DNA of 40,464 nt from CAG-877 sp045627525 (GTDB taxonomy: Bacteria; Bacillota_I; Bacilli_A; RF39; UBA660), in NCBI GenBank assembly GCA_045627525.1, contig JAZQNW010000018.1, positions 1 to 40,464 of the forward strand, given 5' to 3'. The translations under genes were made by a program, and so were the position numbers. The notes beneath the pieces were generated by a model. It was not told where the DNA came from, did not search any database, and was given only the letters and a program-made list of their open reading frames with translations. This document shows positions 1-8,631 of the stretch, piece after piece. How positions within the stretch are numbered: position 1 is the stretch's first letter; every line of letters begins with the position of its first letter.

Positions 1-765
1 ATATATATAATTTTAATAGTAACTATATTTATAATCTATACATTAACTTGTCTTAAAATAATTAATAAAAGTGAAGAAATTATAGATTTAAATTTAATAA
101 TAAAAGAAACAGAAAAAGACAAAATATTATATGAGTCTTTATCTAAATTAACACATGAATTAAAAAATCCTATTACTGTTTGTAAAGGATATTTAGAAAT
201 AATTGATAAAAAGGGTATGAATAATATAGATAAATATTTACCAATTATATCAAATGAAATAGATAGATCTTTAAATGTAATTAATGACTTTTCTAGTTTA
301 AGTAAAATAAAAAATATTCATTTAGAAGAAAGCGATTTATCACTACTATTAGAAGAAACAATTTCTATGCTAAAACCTATTACTAAGAAAAATAACGTTA
401 ATATTAAATATAATAATACAGAAGAATTATATATTGATATGGATTATTTAAGAATGAAACAAGTAATTGTAAATATATTAAAAAACGCTATAGAAGCTAA
501 AAAAGACAATACTAAGCTAAATATAGAAGTGGAAGTTAAAAAGTCTCCTAAATGGGCTAAAATAACTATTAAAGATGATGGTATAGGTATGTCTAAAGAA
601 ACATTATCTAAAATCTATGAGATATTTTATACAACAAAAAGAAATGGTAATGGACTAGGAGTTGTTCTATCTAAAGAAATAATAGAACTTCATAAAGGTA
701 AATTATTATATGAATCTACATTAGGAGAAGGTACAACAGTTACAATAAAATTACCCATAAAATAA
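1..765 (+). CDS. Sensor histidine kinase, 3' part (5' end outside window)
   Basis: The reading frame is open from base 1, so the gene begins before the window; the ATG at 217 is internal. About 18 hydrophobic residues at the very start are the end of a membrane segment. A dimerisation/phosphoacceptor helix follows, with an HELKNP H-box (His at codon 52). The HATPase_c domain has the N-box Asn in NAIEA (codon 162), the G1 box DDGIGM (about codon 192) and the G2 box GNGLG (about codon 215). HELKNP and the compact ATPase resemble the sporulation kinases KinB/KinC of Bacilli, which feed phosphate to Spo0F/Spo0A; this assignment is by family resemblance only. No response regulator is adjacent. The gene runs into a bidirectional terminator at 765-783. 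Histidine kinase is secure; the signal and partner are unknown. Confidence 0.88.
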   Translation: MYIILIVTIFIIYTLTCLKIINKSEEIIDLNLIIKETEKDKILYESLSKLTHELKNPITVCKGYLEIIDKKGMNNIDKYLPIISNEIDRSLNVINDFSSLSKIKNIHLEESDLSLLLEETISMLKPITKKNNVNIKYNNTEELYIDMDYLRMKQVIVNILKNAIEAKKDNTKLNIEVEVKKSPKWAKITIKDDGIGMSKETLSKIYEIFYTTKRNGNGLGVVLSKEIIELHKGKLLYESTLGEGTTVTIKLPIK

Positions 766-784
766 AAAAGTCAAATGACTTTTA
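764..784. terminator. Bidirectional terminator between convergent genes
   Basis: An 8-bp perfect inverted repeat (AAAAGTCA at 766-773 with TGACTTTT at 776-783) sits between the histidine kinase (+) and the small Tyr-rich gene (-). The flanking A-run on the left gives a T-run when read on the minus strand; the + strand T-run is short. Confidence 0.6.
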
Positions 785-1060
785 ATAATAGAAATTATTA
801 CTACTATAACTAGAATAACTATTAGGATAATAAGGCATTTGATAGATTGGATAATAATAACCACCACAACAAGGTTTCATATTATTTAGTTGATTATTAT
901 TAGCAATACCATAACCTAATGCAGTACCAGCAAGTCCACCAACTACAAATGGAGCCCAAAAAAATCTTTCTCCATCTTTAGTGACATATCCTTGAAAATT
1001 ATTAGAATTACGGTACATATTTTTATTATTACTTGGTATAATATATTTATATGGATACAT
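782..1060 (-). CDS. Small Tyr-rich, glycine-zipper protein (possible spore/coat-type)
   Basis: This 92-residue protein starts at an ATG preceded by AAAGGAG. The N-terminus is rich in Tyr/Asn. A Gly/Ala-rich hydrophobic stretch around residues 36-54 (VVGGLAGTALGYGIA) resembles a glycine-zipper membrane segment, and the C-terminal third is Tyr/Pro/Ser-rich with a Cys pair. The motif YQMPYYP is repeated in the other small minus-strand protein at 34823. Both genes also share an upstream element resembling a late-sporulation promoter. Composition and promoter suggest a spore-coat or spore-envelope protein, but I recognise no family, and the function is inferred from composition only. Confidence 0.65.
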   Translation of the reverse strand: MYPYKYIIPSNNKNMYRNSNNFQGYVTKDGERFFWAPFVVGGLAGTALGYGIANNNQLNNMKPCCGGYYYPIYQMPYYPNSYSSYSSNNFYY

Positions 1061-1079
1061 ATAAACAACTCCTTTATAG

Positions 1080-1107
1080 TATCATATGTAAATAGAAAGA
1101 ATAGGTG
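1080..1107 (-). promoter_or_regulatory. Candidate sigma-K/sigma-E-like promoter of the 782-1060 gene
   Basis: Read on the minus strand: CACC, 15 bases, then CATATGATA, matching the form mACm-N15/16-CATAnnnTA described for late mother-cell promoters. It lies just upstream of the ribosome binding site. The same layout, embedded in the shared string ATTTACATAT, precedes the Tyr-rich gene at 34990. No experimental support; AT-rich DNA makes single matches weak. Confidence 0.45.
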
Positions 1108-1112
1108 ATATT

Positions 1113-2216
1113 ATGAATACTGAAAAATTAAATGCCTTAGCAAAGACAATAGTAAATTATTCACTACATCTAGAAGAAAATAGTAAAGTGTTAGTAACAT
1201 TTACTAAAGAAGCAACACCATTAGTAGAAGAACTAATAACAGAAAGCGAAAAAGTAAAAGCGATAATGGTATTAAATCTATACGATCCAAAATTAAATAG
1301 TCGACTAGATAGACAAAATACTACTGCTCGTATTGATCAAATAAGAAAAATAAAAGAATTTGAAGTTGAAAATTATGATGCATTTATAGCAATAAATTAT
1401 ACTTATAATGATTATGAAACTAATAAAACACCTAAAGAAATGCGTATTAAATTAGGAGAAGCAACAAGAAAATCACAAGATGTTAAAATAAATGAAAGAG
1501 AATGGGTATTATTAAATTATCCATCTCCAGTAGATGCCTATAAAGCTAAAATGTCTACAACAGACTTTAATGAATTTGCTTTAGATGTAATGACTGTAGA
1601 TTATCAAAAAATGAGTAAAGACATAAAACCATTAAAAGAATTAATGGAAAAAACAGATAAAGTTAGAATTATCTCACCTGGTACAGATCTTACATTTTCT
1701 ATTAAAGGGTTACCTGCGATTCCTTGTACTGGTGAAAAAAACATTCCAGATGGTGAATTATACACAGCTCCAGTAAAAGATTCAGTAAATGGTACTATTA
1801 CTTACAATACACCAAGCCCATATCAAGGAAATATTTATAATCATGTTTCATTAACTTTTGAAAATGGTAAAATTGTAAAAGCTACATGTGATGAAGATAA
1901 TGAAAAATTAAATGAAATATTTGATACTGATGAAGGTGCAAGATATGTAGGAGAATTTTCTTTGGGATTTAATCCAAAAATATTATATCCAATGGGTGAT
2001 ATATTATATGATGAAAAAATATTAGGAAGCCTACATTTTACACCAGGGACTTGTTATGCAGACTGTGATAATGGAAATAATTCATCTGTTCATTGGGACA
2101 TGGTATTAATTCAAAGAGAAGACTTTGGAGGCGGAGAAATATATTTTGATGATGTTTTAATCCGCAAAGATGGTAAATTTATACTAGACAATTTAAAACA
2201 ATTAAACTACGAATAA
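1113..2216 (+). CDS. Aminopeptidase, M29 family (AmpS/thermophilic aminopeptidase type)
   Basis: This cytoplasmic metallo-aminopeptidase has 367 residues, slightly shorter than the usual 400-410. The six M29 metal ligands can be placed at Glu215, Glu281, His308, Tyr315, His327 and Asp329. The surrounding blocks (PDGELYTAP, GEFSLGFNP, GSLHFTPG, SSVHWDM) are typical of the family, and the 66- and 7-residue spacings between ligands match what I recall for AmpT/AmpS. The enzyme removes N-terminal amino acids from peptides using two Co/Zn ions. The ATG at 1113 follows AGGTGAT. It is divergent from the small Tyr-rich gene across a 52-base gap and ends in its own terminator, so it is probably monocistronic. 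Confidence 0.92.
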   Translation: MNTEKLNALAKTIVNYSLHLEENSKVLVTFTKEATPLVEELITESEKVKAIMVLNLYDPKLNSRLDRQNTTARIDQIRKIKEFEVENYDAFIAINYTYNDYETNKTPKEMRIKLGEATRKSQDVKINEREWVLLNYPSPVDAYKAKMSTTDFNEFALDVMTVDYQKMSKDIKPLKELMEKTDKVRIISPGTDLTFSIKGLPAIPCTGEKNIPDGELYTAPVKDSVNGTITYNTPSPYQGNIYNHVSLTFENGKIVKATCDEDNEKLNEIFDTDEGARYVGEFSLGFNPKILYPMGDILYDEKILGSLHFTPGTCYADCDNGNNSSVHWDMVLIQREDFGGGEIYFDDVLIRKDGKFILDNLKQLNYE

Positions 2217-2241
2217 AAAGCTATTTTTAATAGCTTTTTTT
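2216..2241 (+). terminator. Intrinsic terminator after the aminopeptidase
   Basis: Stem AGCTATT (2219-2225) / AATAGCT (2229-2235), extended by flanking A-T pairs, is followed directly by a run of seven T. It begins at the stop codon. Confidence 0.85.
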
Positions 2242-2302
2242 ATTATTAAAAATAAAAAATTAACAATAATTAGCACAAAAACTAGTCAAAAAAAGAAATT
2301 TA

Positions 2303-2329
2303 TTGTAAAATAAGAATGTTAGATATAAT
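2303..2329 (+). promoter_or_regulatory. Weak candidate promoter of the lipid operon
   Basis: TTGTAA (2303-2308) and TATAAT (2324-2329) are present, but the spacer is only 15 bases. This lies in the 130-base gap between the aminopeptidase terminator and the first plsC. Confidence 0.35.
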
Positions 2330-2372
2330 ATTATATTGTTGAAGTAATAATTCTAACGAGGTGTATCATAAG

Positions 2373-2948
2373 ATGAGTAAACAGTATTTATATAGAATAG
2401 TAAGACCATTATTGTATGCATGGATAAAAGTAAAATATAATCCGACAATAATAGGAAAAGAAAATATCCCAAAAAAGGGAAGATGTATTTTAGCAGGCAA
2501 TCATACCAATAATGCTGACGGTATAACACTAGGTGCTACAACATTTAGAACTGTTAGATATGTTGCTAAAATGGAATTGACATCTGGCATAAAAGGGCCT
2601 TTTTTTAAACAATTAGGTCTAATACCAGTAAATCGCAAAATTCATGATAAATCAGTTATTCCTGCATGTTTAAAATGTCTAGAAGATGAAGATTTAATTG
2701 GAATATTCCCAGAAGGAACAATTAATAGAACTGATGATGTTATTTTGCCATTTAAAAAAGGTGTCATAGTAATGGCCATAAGAAGCAATTCAAAAATAAT
2801 TCCATTTGCTATAAATGGAAATTATAAGAAAAGCAAATTAAAAATAATAGTAGGAAAACCTTACTTTCCAAAAACAGATGATGTAGAAAAAGAAATAAAA
2901 GTATTGGAAAAGAAGGTAATAAGCTTATTAGAAAGAATAGGAGATTAA
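2373..2948 (+). CDS. 1-acyl-glycerol-3-phosphate acyltransferase (PlsC-like), copy 1
   Basis: A lysophospholipid acyltransferase of 191 residues. The LPLAT signatures are present: the catalytic H-x4-D (NHTNNAD; His44, Asp49) and FPEGT at residues 112-116. It transfers an acyl chain to lysophosphatidate or a related lysolipid at the inner membrane face. The start is the ATG at 2373, 9 bases after GAGGTG; the in-frame GTG at 2361 lies inside that ribosome binding site and is rejected. The stop is followed one base later by the ATG of the AMP-forming ligase, so the two are translationally linked. It is clearly a paralogue of the third gene (both have YNPTIIGKE-x-IP near the start and LAGNH before the catalytic site). 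Exact acyl acceptor unknown. Confidence 0.88.
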   Translation: MSKQYLYRIVRPLLYAWIKVKYNPTIIGKENIPKKGRCILAGNHTNNADGITLGATTFRTVRYVAKMELTSGIKGPFFKQLGLIPVNRKIHDKSVIPACLKCLEDEDLIGIFPEGTINRTDDVILPFKKGVIVMAIRSNSKIIPFAINGNYKKSKLKIIVGKPYFPKTDDVEKEIKVLEKKVISLLERIGD

Positions 2949-2949
2949 T

Positions 2950-4698
2950 ATGAGTTTTATAGATAAGATATTAAACAATACAGAACAAGTAAAAGATATA
3001 AACGTAGACTTACCAGCTACTCATTTAGAATATCCAAAGGTAATGATTCATGAGTTACTAGAAGAATCAGCTAAAAAATATCCAAATCATACTGCTGTAG
3101 AGTATTTTGGAAAAGGAATATCTTATAAAGAATTTTATAAAAAGGTTGAAATATCAGCTAAAGCTTTAAAAAAATTAGATATTAAAAAAGGTGATAGAAT
3201 TACTATTTGTATGCCTAATACACCAGAAGCTTTAATATTCTTCTATTCAATAAATATGATAGGAGCAAGTGCTAGTATGATTCATCCATTATCAAGTGTT
3301 AATGAGATTGAATACTATCTAGAAGTAGCAAATAGTAAATATGTTTTAACTGTTGATATGTTTGCTGATAAAGTAGTAGAAGCAGCAAGAAAAATAGATG
3401 CAAAAAAAGTAATTATAGCAAATATTAATACTAGTATGAGAACATACATGAAAGTTGCTTTAAATATTTATAACTTTGTTAATAATAAAATAAATAAAAA
3501 AGACACTACATTACCTACAGGAGAAGATATTCTTACATGGGATGAATTCTTTGAAATGGGTAAATATGAAAATACCAAATTTAAATATAAAGGTGATTGC
3601 AACGAAGAAGCTGTAATTTTATATAGCGGTGGAACAACAGGAAAACCAAAAGGAATCAGACTTTCTAATATGAACTTTAATGCATTAGGAATGCAATGCT
3701 ATAATGCAACAGGAGCAGCTCCAGGTGACTCAGTATTAGTAGTAATGCCAATATTCCATGGATTTGGCTTAGGCGTTTCTATTCATACATTATTAATTAG
3801 CGGTATGAATTGTGTTTTAGTTCCTCAATTTAAGGCTACTGAATTTGTAAGATTAATAAAGAAATACAAACCAGTTTTTTTAGCAGGAGTTCCAACAATG
3901 TATGAAGCCTTATCAGAACAAAAAGAAAATTCAAATTATCTTGCTTGTGTTAAAAATTGTATTTGTGGTGGAGACTTATTAACACCATCATTAAAAGATA
4001 AAATCAATCAATATTTAGCTGAACACGGTTCAACAGCTCAAGTAAGAGTTGGTTATGGTCTATCAGAGGCAACAGCAGCTTGTATCCTAACACCTAATCG
4101 TTATTATCAAGAAAATGGTATTGGTCTACCTTTACCAGATAATGAAGTAAAAATAATAAAACCTGGTACAACAAAAGAATTAAAAGCTAATAAAATAGGT
4201 GAAATATGCGTATCAGGACCAACAATTATGTTAGGATATTTAAATGAAGTGGAAGAAAACAAAGATACATTAAAAGTACATGAAGATGGAAAGACTTGGC
4301 TACATACAGGTGATTTAGGATATAAAGATGAAAAAGGATATATATTCTTTAAATCACGTTTAAAAAGAATGATTGTAACTAGTGGTTATAACGTTTACCC
4401 ATCATATATGGAAAAAATTATTGTATCTCATCCAGCTGTTAAAAACTGTGTTGTTGTAGGTATTCCACACCCATATAAAAAACAAGTACCAGTTGCTTGT
4501 ATAGTTTTAGAGGATAATTATGAAGGAAATTCTAATATGACAGAATCAATTAAAACATACTGTGAAGAATCAATAGCAAAATACTCTATGCCATATAGAT
4601 ATCATTACATTAAATCAGTACCAAAAACACTTTTAGGTAAAATAAACTATAAAAAATTAGAAGAGGAATGTCGTAAAAAATATGAAAAAAAATCGTGA
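2950..4698 (+). CDS. Acyl-CoA/acyl-ACP synthetase-like AMP-forming ligase
   Basis: An ANL-superfamily adenylating enzyme of 582 residues. Motifs in order: the P-loop YSGGTTGKPKG from residue 225, GYGLSEAT from 368, HTGD at 452-455, the hinge region KRMIVTSGYNVYP, and the C-terminal catalytic lysine in GKINY (Lys564). It activates a carboxylate, most likely a fatty acid, as an acyl-adenylate and passes it to CoA or ACP. Lying between two plsC genes, it probably supplies activated acyl chains to them, for example for recycling exogenous fatty acids into phospholipid or glycolipid; that role is inference. No carrier-protein or acyltransferase domain is fused to it. The start follows AGGAGAT, and the 3' end overlaps the next gene by 17 bases. 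Confidence 0.9.
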   Translation: MSFIDKILNNTEQVKDINVDLPATHLEYPKVMIHELLEESAKKYPNHTAVEYFGKGISYKEFYKKVEISAKALKKLDIKKGDRITICMPNTPEALIFFYSINMIGASASMIHPLSSVNEIEYYLEVANSKYVLTVDMFADKVVEAARKIDAKKVIIANINTSMRTYMKVALNIYNFVNNKINKKDTTLPTGEDILTWDEFFEMGKYENTKFKYKGDCNEEAVILYSGGTTGKPKGIRLSNMNFNALGMQCYNATGAAPGDSVLVVMPIFHGFGLGVSIHTLLISGMNCVLVPQFKATEFVRLIKKYKPVFLAGVPTMYEALSEQKENSNYLACVKNCICGGDLLTPSLKDKINQYLAEHGSTAQVRVGYGLSEATAACILTPNRYYQENGIGLPLPDNEVKIIKPGTTKELKANKIGEICVSGPTIMLGYLNEVEENKDTLKVHEDGKTWLHTGDLGYKDEKGYIFFKSRLKRMIVTSGYNVYPSYMEKIIVSHPAVKNCVVVGIPHPYKKQVPVACIVLEDNYEGNSNMTESIKTYCEESIAKYSMPYRYHYIKSVPKTLLGKINYKKLEEECRKKYEKKS

Positions 4699-5290
4699 AG
4701 AACATAAAATAGCCTATAAAATTTTTAAAACTATTTTAGGCTTTTTCTATAAATTATATTATAATCCAACTATAATTGGAAAAGAAGTAATCCCAGAAGA
4801 AGGACCTATAATTTTAGCTGGTAATCATGTACATTTATATGATCAAAATGCTGTAATATTGTCAACAAAAAGAATGGTTCATTACATGGCAAAAATTGAA
4901 TATTTTCAAGATAAAAAAGTTGCATGGTTCTTTAAAGCTTCAGGTTGTATCCCAGTAGATAGACAAGCACATGATGGAAAAGCTAAAGCTAAGGCTATAG
5001 AAATATTAAAAAATAACTATGCTTTAGGTATATTCCCAGAAGGAACAAGAAATAAAACAGATCAATTTTTACTACCTTTCAAAAAAGGAGCTGTAAAAAT
5101 GGCTCAAGAAACTGAAGCAACAATAGTACCATTTGCTATAACTGGAGATTATAAATTTAGAAGTAAAAACTTAACTTTAAGATATGGTAAACCATTTAAA
5201 GTAGGGCCAAAAGATGATATAGAAAAAGCTAATGAAAAATTATATAAAGAGGTTGAAAGACTAAAAAAAGAAAGCTTAAAATCTAAATAA
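4682..5290 (+). CDS. 1-acyl-glycerol-3-phosphate acyltransferase (PlsC-like), copy 2
   Basis: Second LPLAT protein of the operon, 202 residues, with NHVHLYD (His49, Asp54) and FPEGTRNKTD from residue 118. It overlaps the end of the ligase gene in a different frame, which implies coupled translation. It matches copy 1 in length and domain layout but has diverged in the loop after the catalytic His. The two copies may act on different positions or acceptors, or form a two-step acylation pathway with the ligase. The gene ends at a hairpin at 5304-5329. Confidence 0.88.
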   Translation: MKKNREEHKIAYKIFKTILGFFYKLYYNPTIIGKEVIPEEGPIILAGNHVHLYDQNAVILSTKRMVHYMAKIEYFQDKKVAWFFKASGCIPVDRQAHDGKAKAKAIEILKNNYALGIFPEGTRNKTDQFLLPFKKGAVKMAQETEATIVPFAITGDYKFRSKNLTLRYGKPFKVGPKDDIEKANEKLYKEVERLKKESLKSK

Positions 5291-5303
5291 TTTATAATAA
5301 CCA

Positions 5304-5337
5304 AAAGCAAGTAATAATTTACTTGCTTTAATTTATA
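5304..5337 (+). terminator. Terminator of the plsC-ligase-plsC operon
   Basis: A perfect 11-bp stem (5304-5314 with 5319-5329) closes a 4-base loop. It ends in TTT, but the following T-run is interrupted, so efficiency is uncertain. Confidence 0.7.
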
Positions 5338-5372
5338 ATATAAAATAAAGTAGTATCTTAAAATTAATTAAG

Positions 5373-5378
5373 TATAAT
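5373..5378 (+). promoter_or_regulatory. Possible -10 box for the ABC transporter gene
   Basis: TATAAT at 5373-5378 lies 32 bases before the start codon; I see no convincing -35 box at 16-18 bases. Confidence 0.35.
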
Positions 5379-5404
5379 ATAATGTGGGAAGAAGGGAGAC
5401 AAAT

Positions 5405-8400
5405 ATGTTAGAAATAAGAAATTTAACTAAAGTATATGAAACATCAGGATTTAAGCAAAGCGCTTTAGATGGAATAAATGTTAACTTTAGAGAATGTGAA
5501 TTTGCCTCAATATTAGGACCATCAGGTTCAGGAAAAACAACATTTCTAAACATAATTGGTGGCCTTGATCATTATACATCAGGGGATTTAGTTATTAATG
5601 AAATGAGTACAAAAAAGTATAAAGATTCAGACTGGGATAGTTATAGAAATCATAGAATTGGTTTTGTTTTTCAAAATTATAATTTGATTTCTCATCAAAC
5701 AATTTTAGCTAATGTTAAATTAGCTCTAACATTATCTGGAATATCAAAAAAAGAAGCTACCAGTAGAGCAAAAAAAGCTCTAAAAGAAGTAGGCCTTGAA
5801 AAACATATCAATAAAAGACCTAATCAATTATCAGGTGGTCAAATGCAAAGAGTTGCTATTGCTAGGGCTCTTGTTAATGATCCGGACATATTATTAGCTG
5901 ATGAACCAACAGGAGCACTGGATTCAGAAACTAGTATTCAAATAATGGAACTTTTAAAAAAGATTGGTAAGAAAAAACTAGTAATAATGGTAACTCATAA
6001 TCCTGAACTAGCCGAAGAATATTCAACAAGAATCATAACTTTAAAAGATGGTAAAATAACTTCTGACTCTAATCCTTATGATGGAAAAATAGATACAAGT
6101 GAAGCAAGTGATATACAAAAAAATAAAAAGAAAAAAACAAGTATGTCATTTAAAACTGCTTTAGCATTATCCTTTAACAATTTAATGACAAAAAAAGCTA
6201 GAACTATTCTTGTTGCTTTTGCTGGATCAATTGGTATTATAGGAATAGCATTAATTTTAGCTGTATCAACCGGTTTTCAAAATTATGTTGATTCTATTCA
6301 AGAAGATACTTTAACGTCATATCCACTTTCTATAATGCAAGAGTCAACTGATATAACAGGAGCATTATTATCAATGACTGCCCAAAAAGGTGAAGATGTT
6401 GATAGTGATACTGTTACTGAACAACAATATATAGCTAAGACTTTTTCAAGTGTTAGTGCTAATGACTTAAAAAGTTTTAAAAAATATTTAGAAAATAATT
6501 ATAGTAAAGTAAAAAATGATATTTCATCTATAAAATACTCATATAGTGTAGATCCATTAATTTATACATATGATGCTACAAATAAACTAACTAAGCTTAA
6601 TCCAAGCAATTTATTTAGTTCCATGACATCTTCTAGCTTAATGAATTCATATTCATCATTTGCCTCAGTATTTACTCAAATGATTAATGATGAAAAAACT
6701 ATTAATGAGCAATATGATATCTTAGCTGGTAAATTACCAGAAAATTATGATGAAATGATTATTGTTTTATCAGAACCAAATAGTATATCAGACTTATTAG
6801 TATATTCATTAGGTCTTAGAGATACTAATGAATTAAATGAAATGGTTACTAAAATAATGAGCGGTGAAGGTGTAAATATAAATCATGAATCATTAAAACT
6901 TACATATGAAGAATTAATGAATGTTGAATTAAAACTTATTTTACCAACAGATTTATATCAATATAATTCAAAATATGATGTCTATGAAAATATGAGTGAA
7001 GATGAATCATATATGAAAAACTTATATGAAAAAGCTACTAAATTAAAAATAGTTGGAGTAGTTTGTCCTAAAAAAGGTACAACTACAATGGCTTTAAATC
7101 CAGGAGTAGCATATAAATCAGACTTAATAGATCATATTATCAATAATTCAAAAGAAACTGATATTGTAAAAAGACAATTAGCAAATGAAAATATTGACGT
7201 ATTTTCAGGAAATAGCTTTGATAGTAAGAATAATAAAGTAGATTTTTCATTTAATGATTTAGTTTCAATTGATACTGAAAAATTACAAAGTGCATTTGAT
7301 ATAAAAATAGATCAAAAGTCTTTACAAAAACAAACAGAAAGCTATATGAACGATATAAGTAATTCTATAACAACAGATACATCTATAGCTGAAAAAGACT
7401 TTACTAATACATTAAATAATTTAATTAATGGTACGATAAATAGTATTAATAAAGAATTTAGTTTAAATGATATTGATAATATTGTTGATAGTTATTTAAA
7501 TACAAGTGGTCCAACTAAAGAATTAAATAATTTAGAAAATAAGTATGTAATACCAAAAGAAGCTTATAAAACAACCTATAGTGGTTTAATAAAAGGATTA
7601 TTACAGGCATATGTCGCAACTTATGCATCATTTGATCCAACATTAACAACAGATCCTAATAATCCAACCGCCAAGATAAAAGAGGAAATACTAACTCCTG
7701 TAAAACAATCATATCTAGATAGTGCACCGATACTATCAACAATTGATACTTTATCCAAAACTATGACAGAAGCAAAAATGAAAAAGGATATTTTAACTAA
7801 AGTGGGTAAATTAACTGAAACCCTAACATCAACTATTGCTTCAGCTTTTAACGTAGATCAAGATAAAATATCATCAGCATTTAAACTTAATTTTACAGAA
7901 TCAGAATTAACAAGAGTAGTTAGTGCTATGATGACAAAAACAGAATCAAATGCAATGACTAACTTAATTTCACTAGGTTATCAAGATAAGGAAAATCCAA
8001 CTTATATTTCTATATACTTTAGCAGTTTTGATGGAAAAGAACATTTCTTAAAATTTATTGATTCTTATAATAAAAAACAAAAGAAATTAGGACATGAAGA
8101 AAAAGAAATAAAATATACAGATACAACAGGAATTTTAATGAGTTCAGTAAAAACAATTGTTAATGCTGTAAGCTATGTATTAATTGCTTTTGTATCAATA
8201 TCACTAATAGTATCATCAATTATGATAGGTGTAATAACATATATTTCAGTTTATGAAAGAACAAAAGAAATTGGAATTTTAAGAAGTATAGGTGCATCAA
8301 AACACAATATTTCATCAATATTTAATGCTGAAACATTTATTATTGGATTATTATCAGGACTAATAGGAATAGGTATATCATATTCACTAATTCCAATTAT

Positions 8401-8572
8401 CAATATAATTTTACATCATTATACTGGTGATATACCATTGTCGGCTTCTCTAAATATTAATCACGGAATTAAATTAGTAATATTAAGCATAATATTGACA
8501 TTAATTGGTGGATTAATTCCAGCAAAGAAAGCATCTAAAAAAGACCCAGTAGAAGCACTAAGAAGTGAATAG
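5405..8572 (+). CDS. ABC transporter, ATPase fused to FtsX-type permease (MacB-like)
   Basis: This 1055-residue half-transporter has the ATPase first. It shows Walker A GPSGSGKTT (38-46), signature LSGGQ (142-146), Walker B with DEPTG (Asp166, Glu167) and H-loop His198. A first membrane helix (ILVAFAGSIGIIGIALILA) follows at about 265-290. Then comes a very long polar extracytoplasmic region of roughly 600 residues, and three C-terminal helices with the FtsX-type sequence ERTKEIGILRSIGAS and the ending KKDPVEALRSE. This is the MacB/LolE-type mechanotransmission fold, working as a homodimer; the substrate (peptide, antibiotic or lipoprotein) cannot be told. The ectodomain is much larger than in classical MacB. 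The ATG at 5405 follows GAAGGGAG; the upstream GTG at 5384 has no ribosome binding site. Single-gene unit with its own terminator. Confidence 0.9.
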   Translation: MLEIRNLTKVYETSGFKQSALDGINVNFRECEFASILGPSGSGKTTFLNIIGGLDHYTSGDLVINEMSTKKYKDSDWDSYRNHRIGFVFQNYNLISHQTILANVKLALTLSGISKKEATSRAKKALKEVGLEKHINKRPNQLSGGQMQRVAIARALVNDPDILLADEPTGALDSETSIQIMELLKKIGKKKLVIMVTHNPELAEEYSTRIITLKDGKITSDSNPYDGKIDTSEASDIQKNKKKKTSMSFKTALALSFNNLMTKKARTILVAFAGSIGIIGIALILAVSTGFQNYVDSIQEDTLTSYPLSIMQESTDITGALLSMTAQKGEDVDSDTVTEQQYIAKTFSSVSANDLKSFKKYLENNYSKVKNDISSIKYSYSVDPLIYTYDATNKLTKLNPSNLFSSMTSSSLMNSYSSFASVFTQMINDEKTINEQYDILAGKLPENYDEMIIVLSEPNSISDLLVYSLGLRDTNELNEMVTKIMSGEGVNINHESLKLTYEELMNVELKLILPTDLYQYNSKYDVYENMSEDESYMKNLYEKATKLKIVGVVCPKKGTTTMALNPGVAYKSDLIDHIINNSKETDIVKRQLANENIDVFSGNSFDSKNNKVDFSFNDLVSIDTEKLQSAFDIKIDQKSLQKQTESYMNDISNSITTDTSIAEKDFTNTLNNLINGTINSINKEFSLNDIDNIVDSYLNTSGPTKELNNLENKYVIPKEAYKTTYSGLIKGLLQAYVATYASFDPTLTTDPNNPTAKIKEEILTPVKQSYLDSAPILSTIDTLSKTMTEAKMKKDILTKVGKLTETLTSTIASAFNVDQDKISSAFKLNFTESELTRVVSAMMTKTESNAMTNLISLGYQDKENPTYISIYFSSFDGKEHFLKFIDSYNKKQKKLGHEEKEIKYTDTTGILMSSVKTIVNAVSYVLIAFVSISLIVSSIMIGVITYISVYERTKEIGILRSIGASKHNISSIFNAETFIIGLLSGLIGIGISYSLIPIINIILHHYTGDIPLSASLNINHGIKLVILSIILTLIGGLIPAKKASKKDPVEALRSE

Positions 8573-8599
8573 AGACAACATATTGTTGTTTCTTTTTTA
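8571..8599 (+). terminator. Terminator after the ABC transporter
   Basis: Stem AGAGACAACA / TGTTGTTTCT with one G-U pair and a 3-base loop, followed by six T. It overlaps the stop codon and the -35 region of the next promoter. Confidence 0.8.
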
Positions 8600-8611
8600 T
8601 TGTGATATAAT
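8583..8611 (+). promoter_or_regulatory. Promoter of the kinase-like gene
   Basis: TTGTTG (8583-8588), a 17-base spacer and TATAAT (8606-8611) with an extended TGA just before the -10. The -35 sits inside the preceding terminator stem. Confidence 0.6.
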
Positions 8612-8631
8612 ATGCACAAGGGGGAAACTTC

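Noticed and set aside
2361..2372. GTG start for the first plsC
   Set aside because: The GTG is part of the GAGGTG ribosome binding site; the ATG at 2373 has proper spacing. The same reasoning rejects GTG starts at 9438 (rluB), 34745 (def) and 38132 (comEA).
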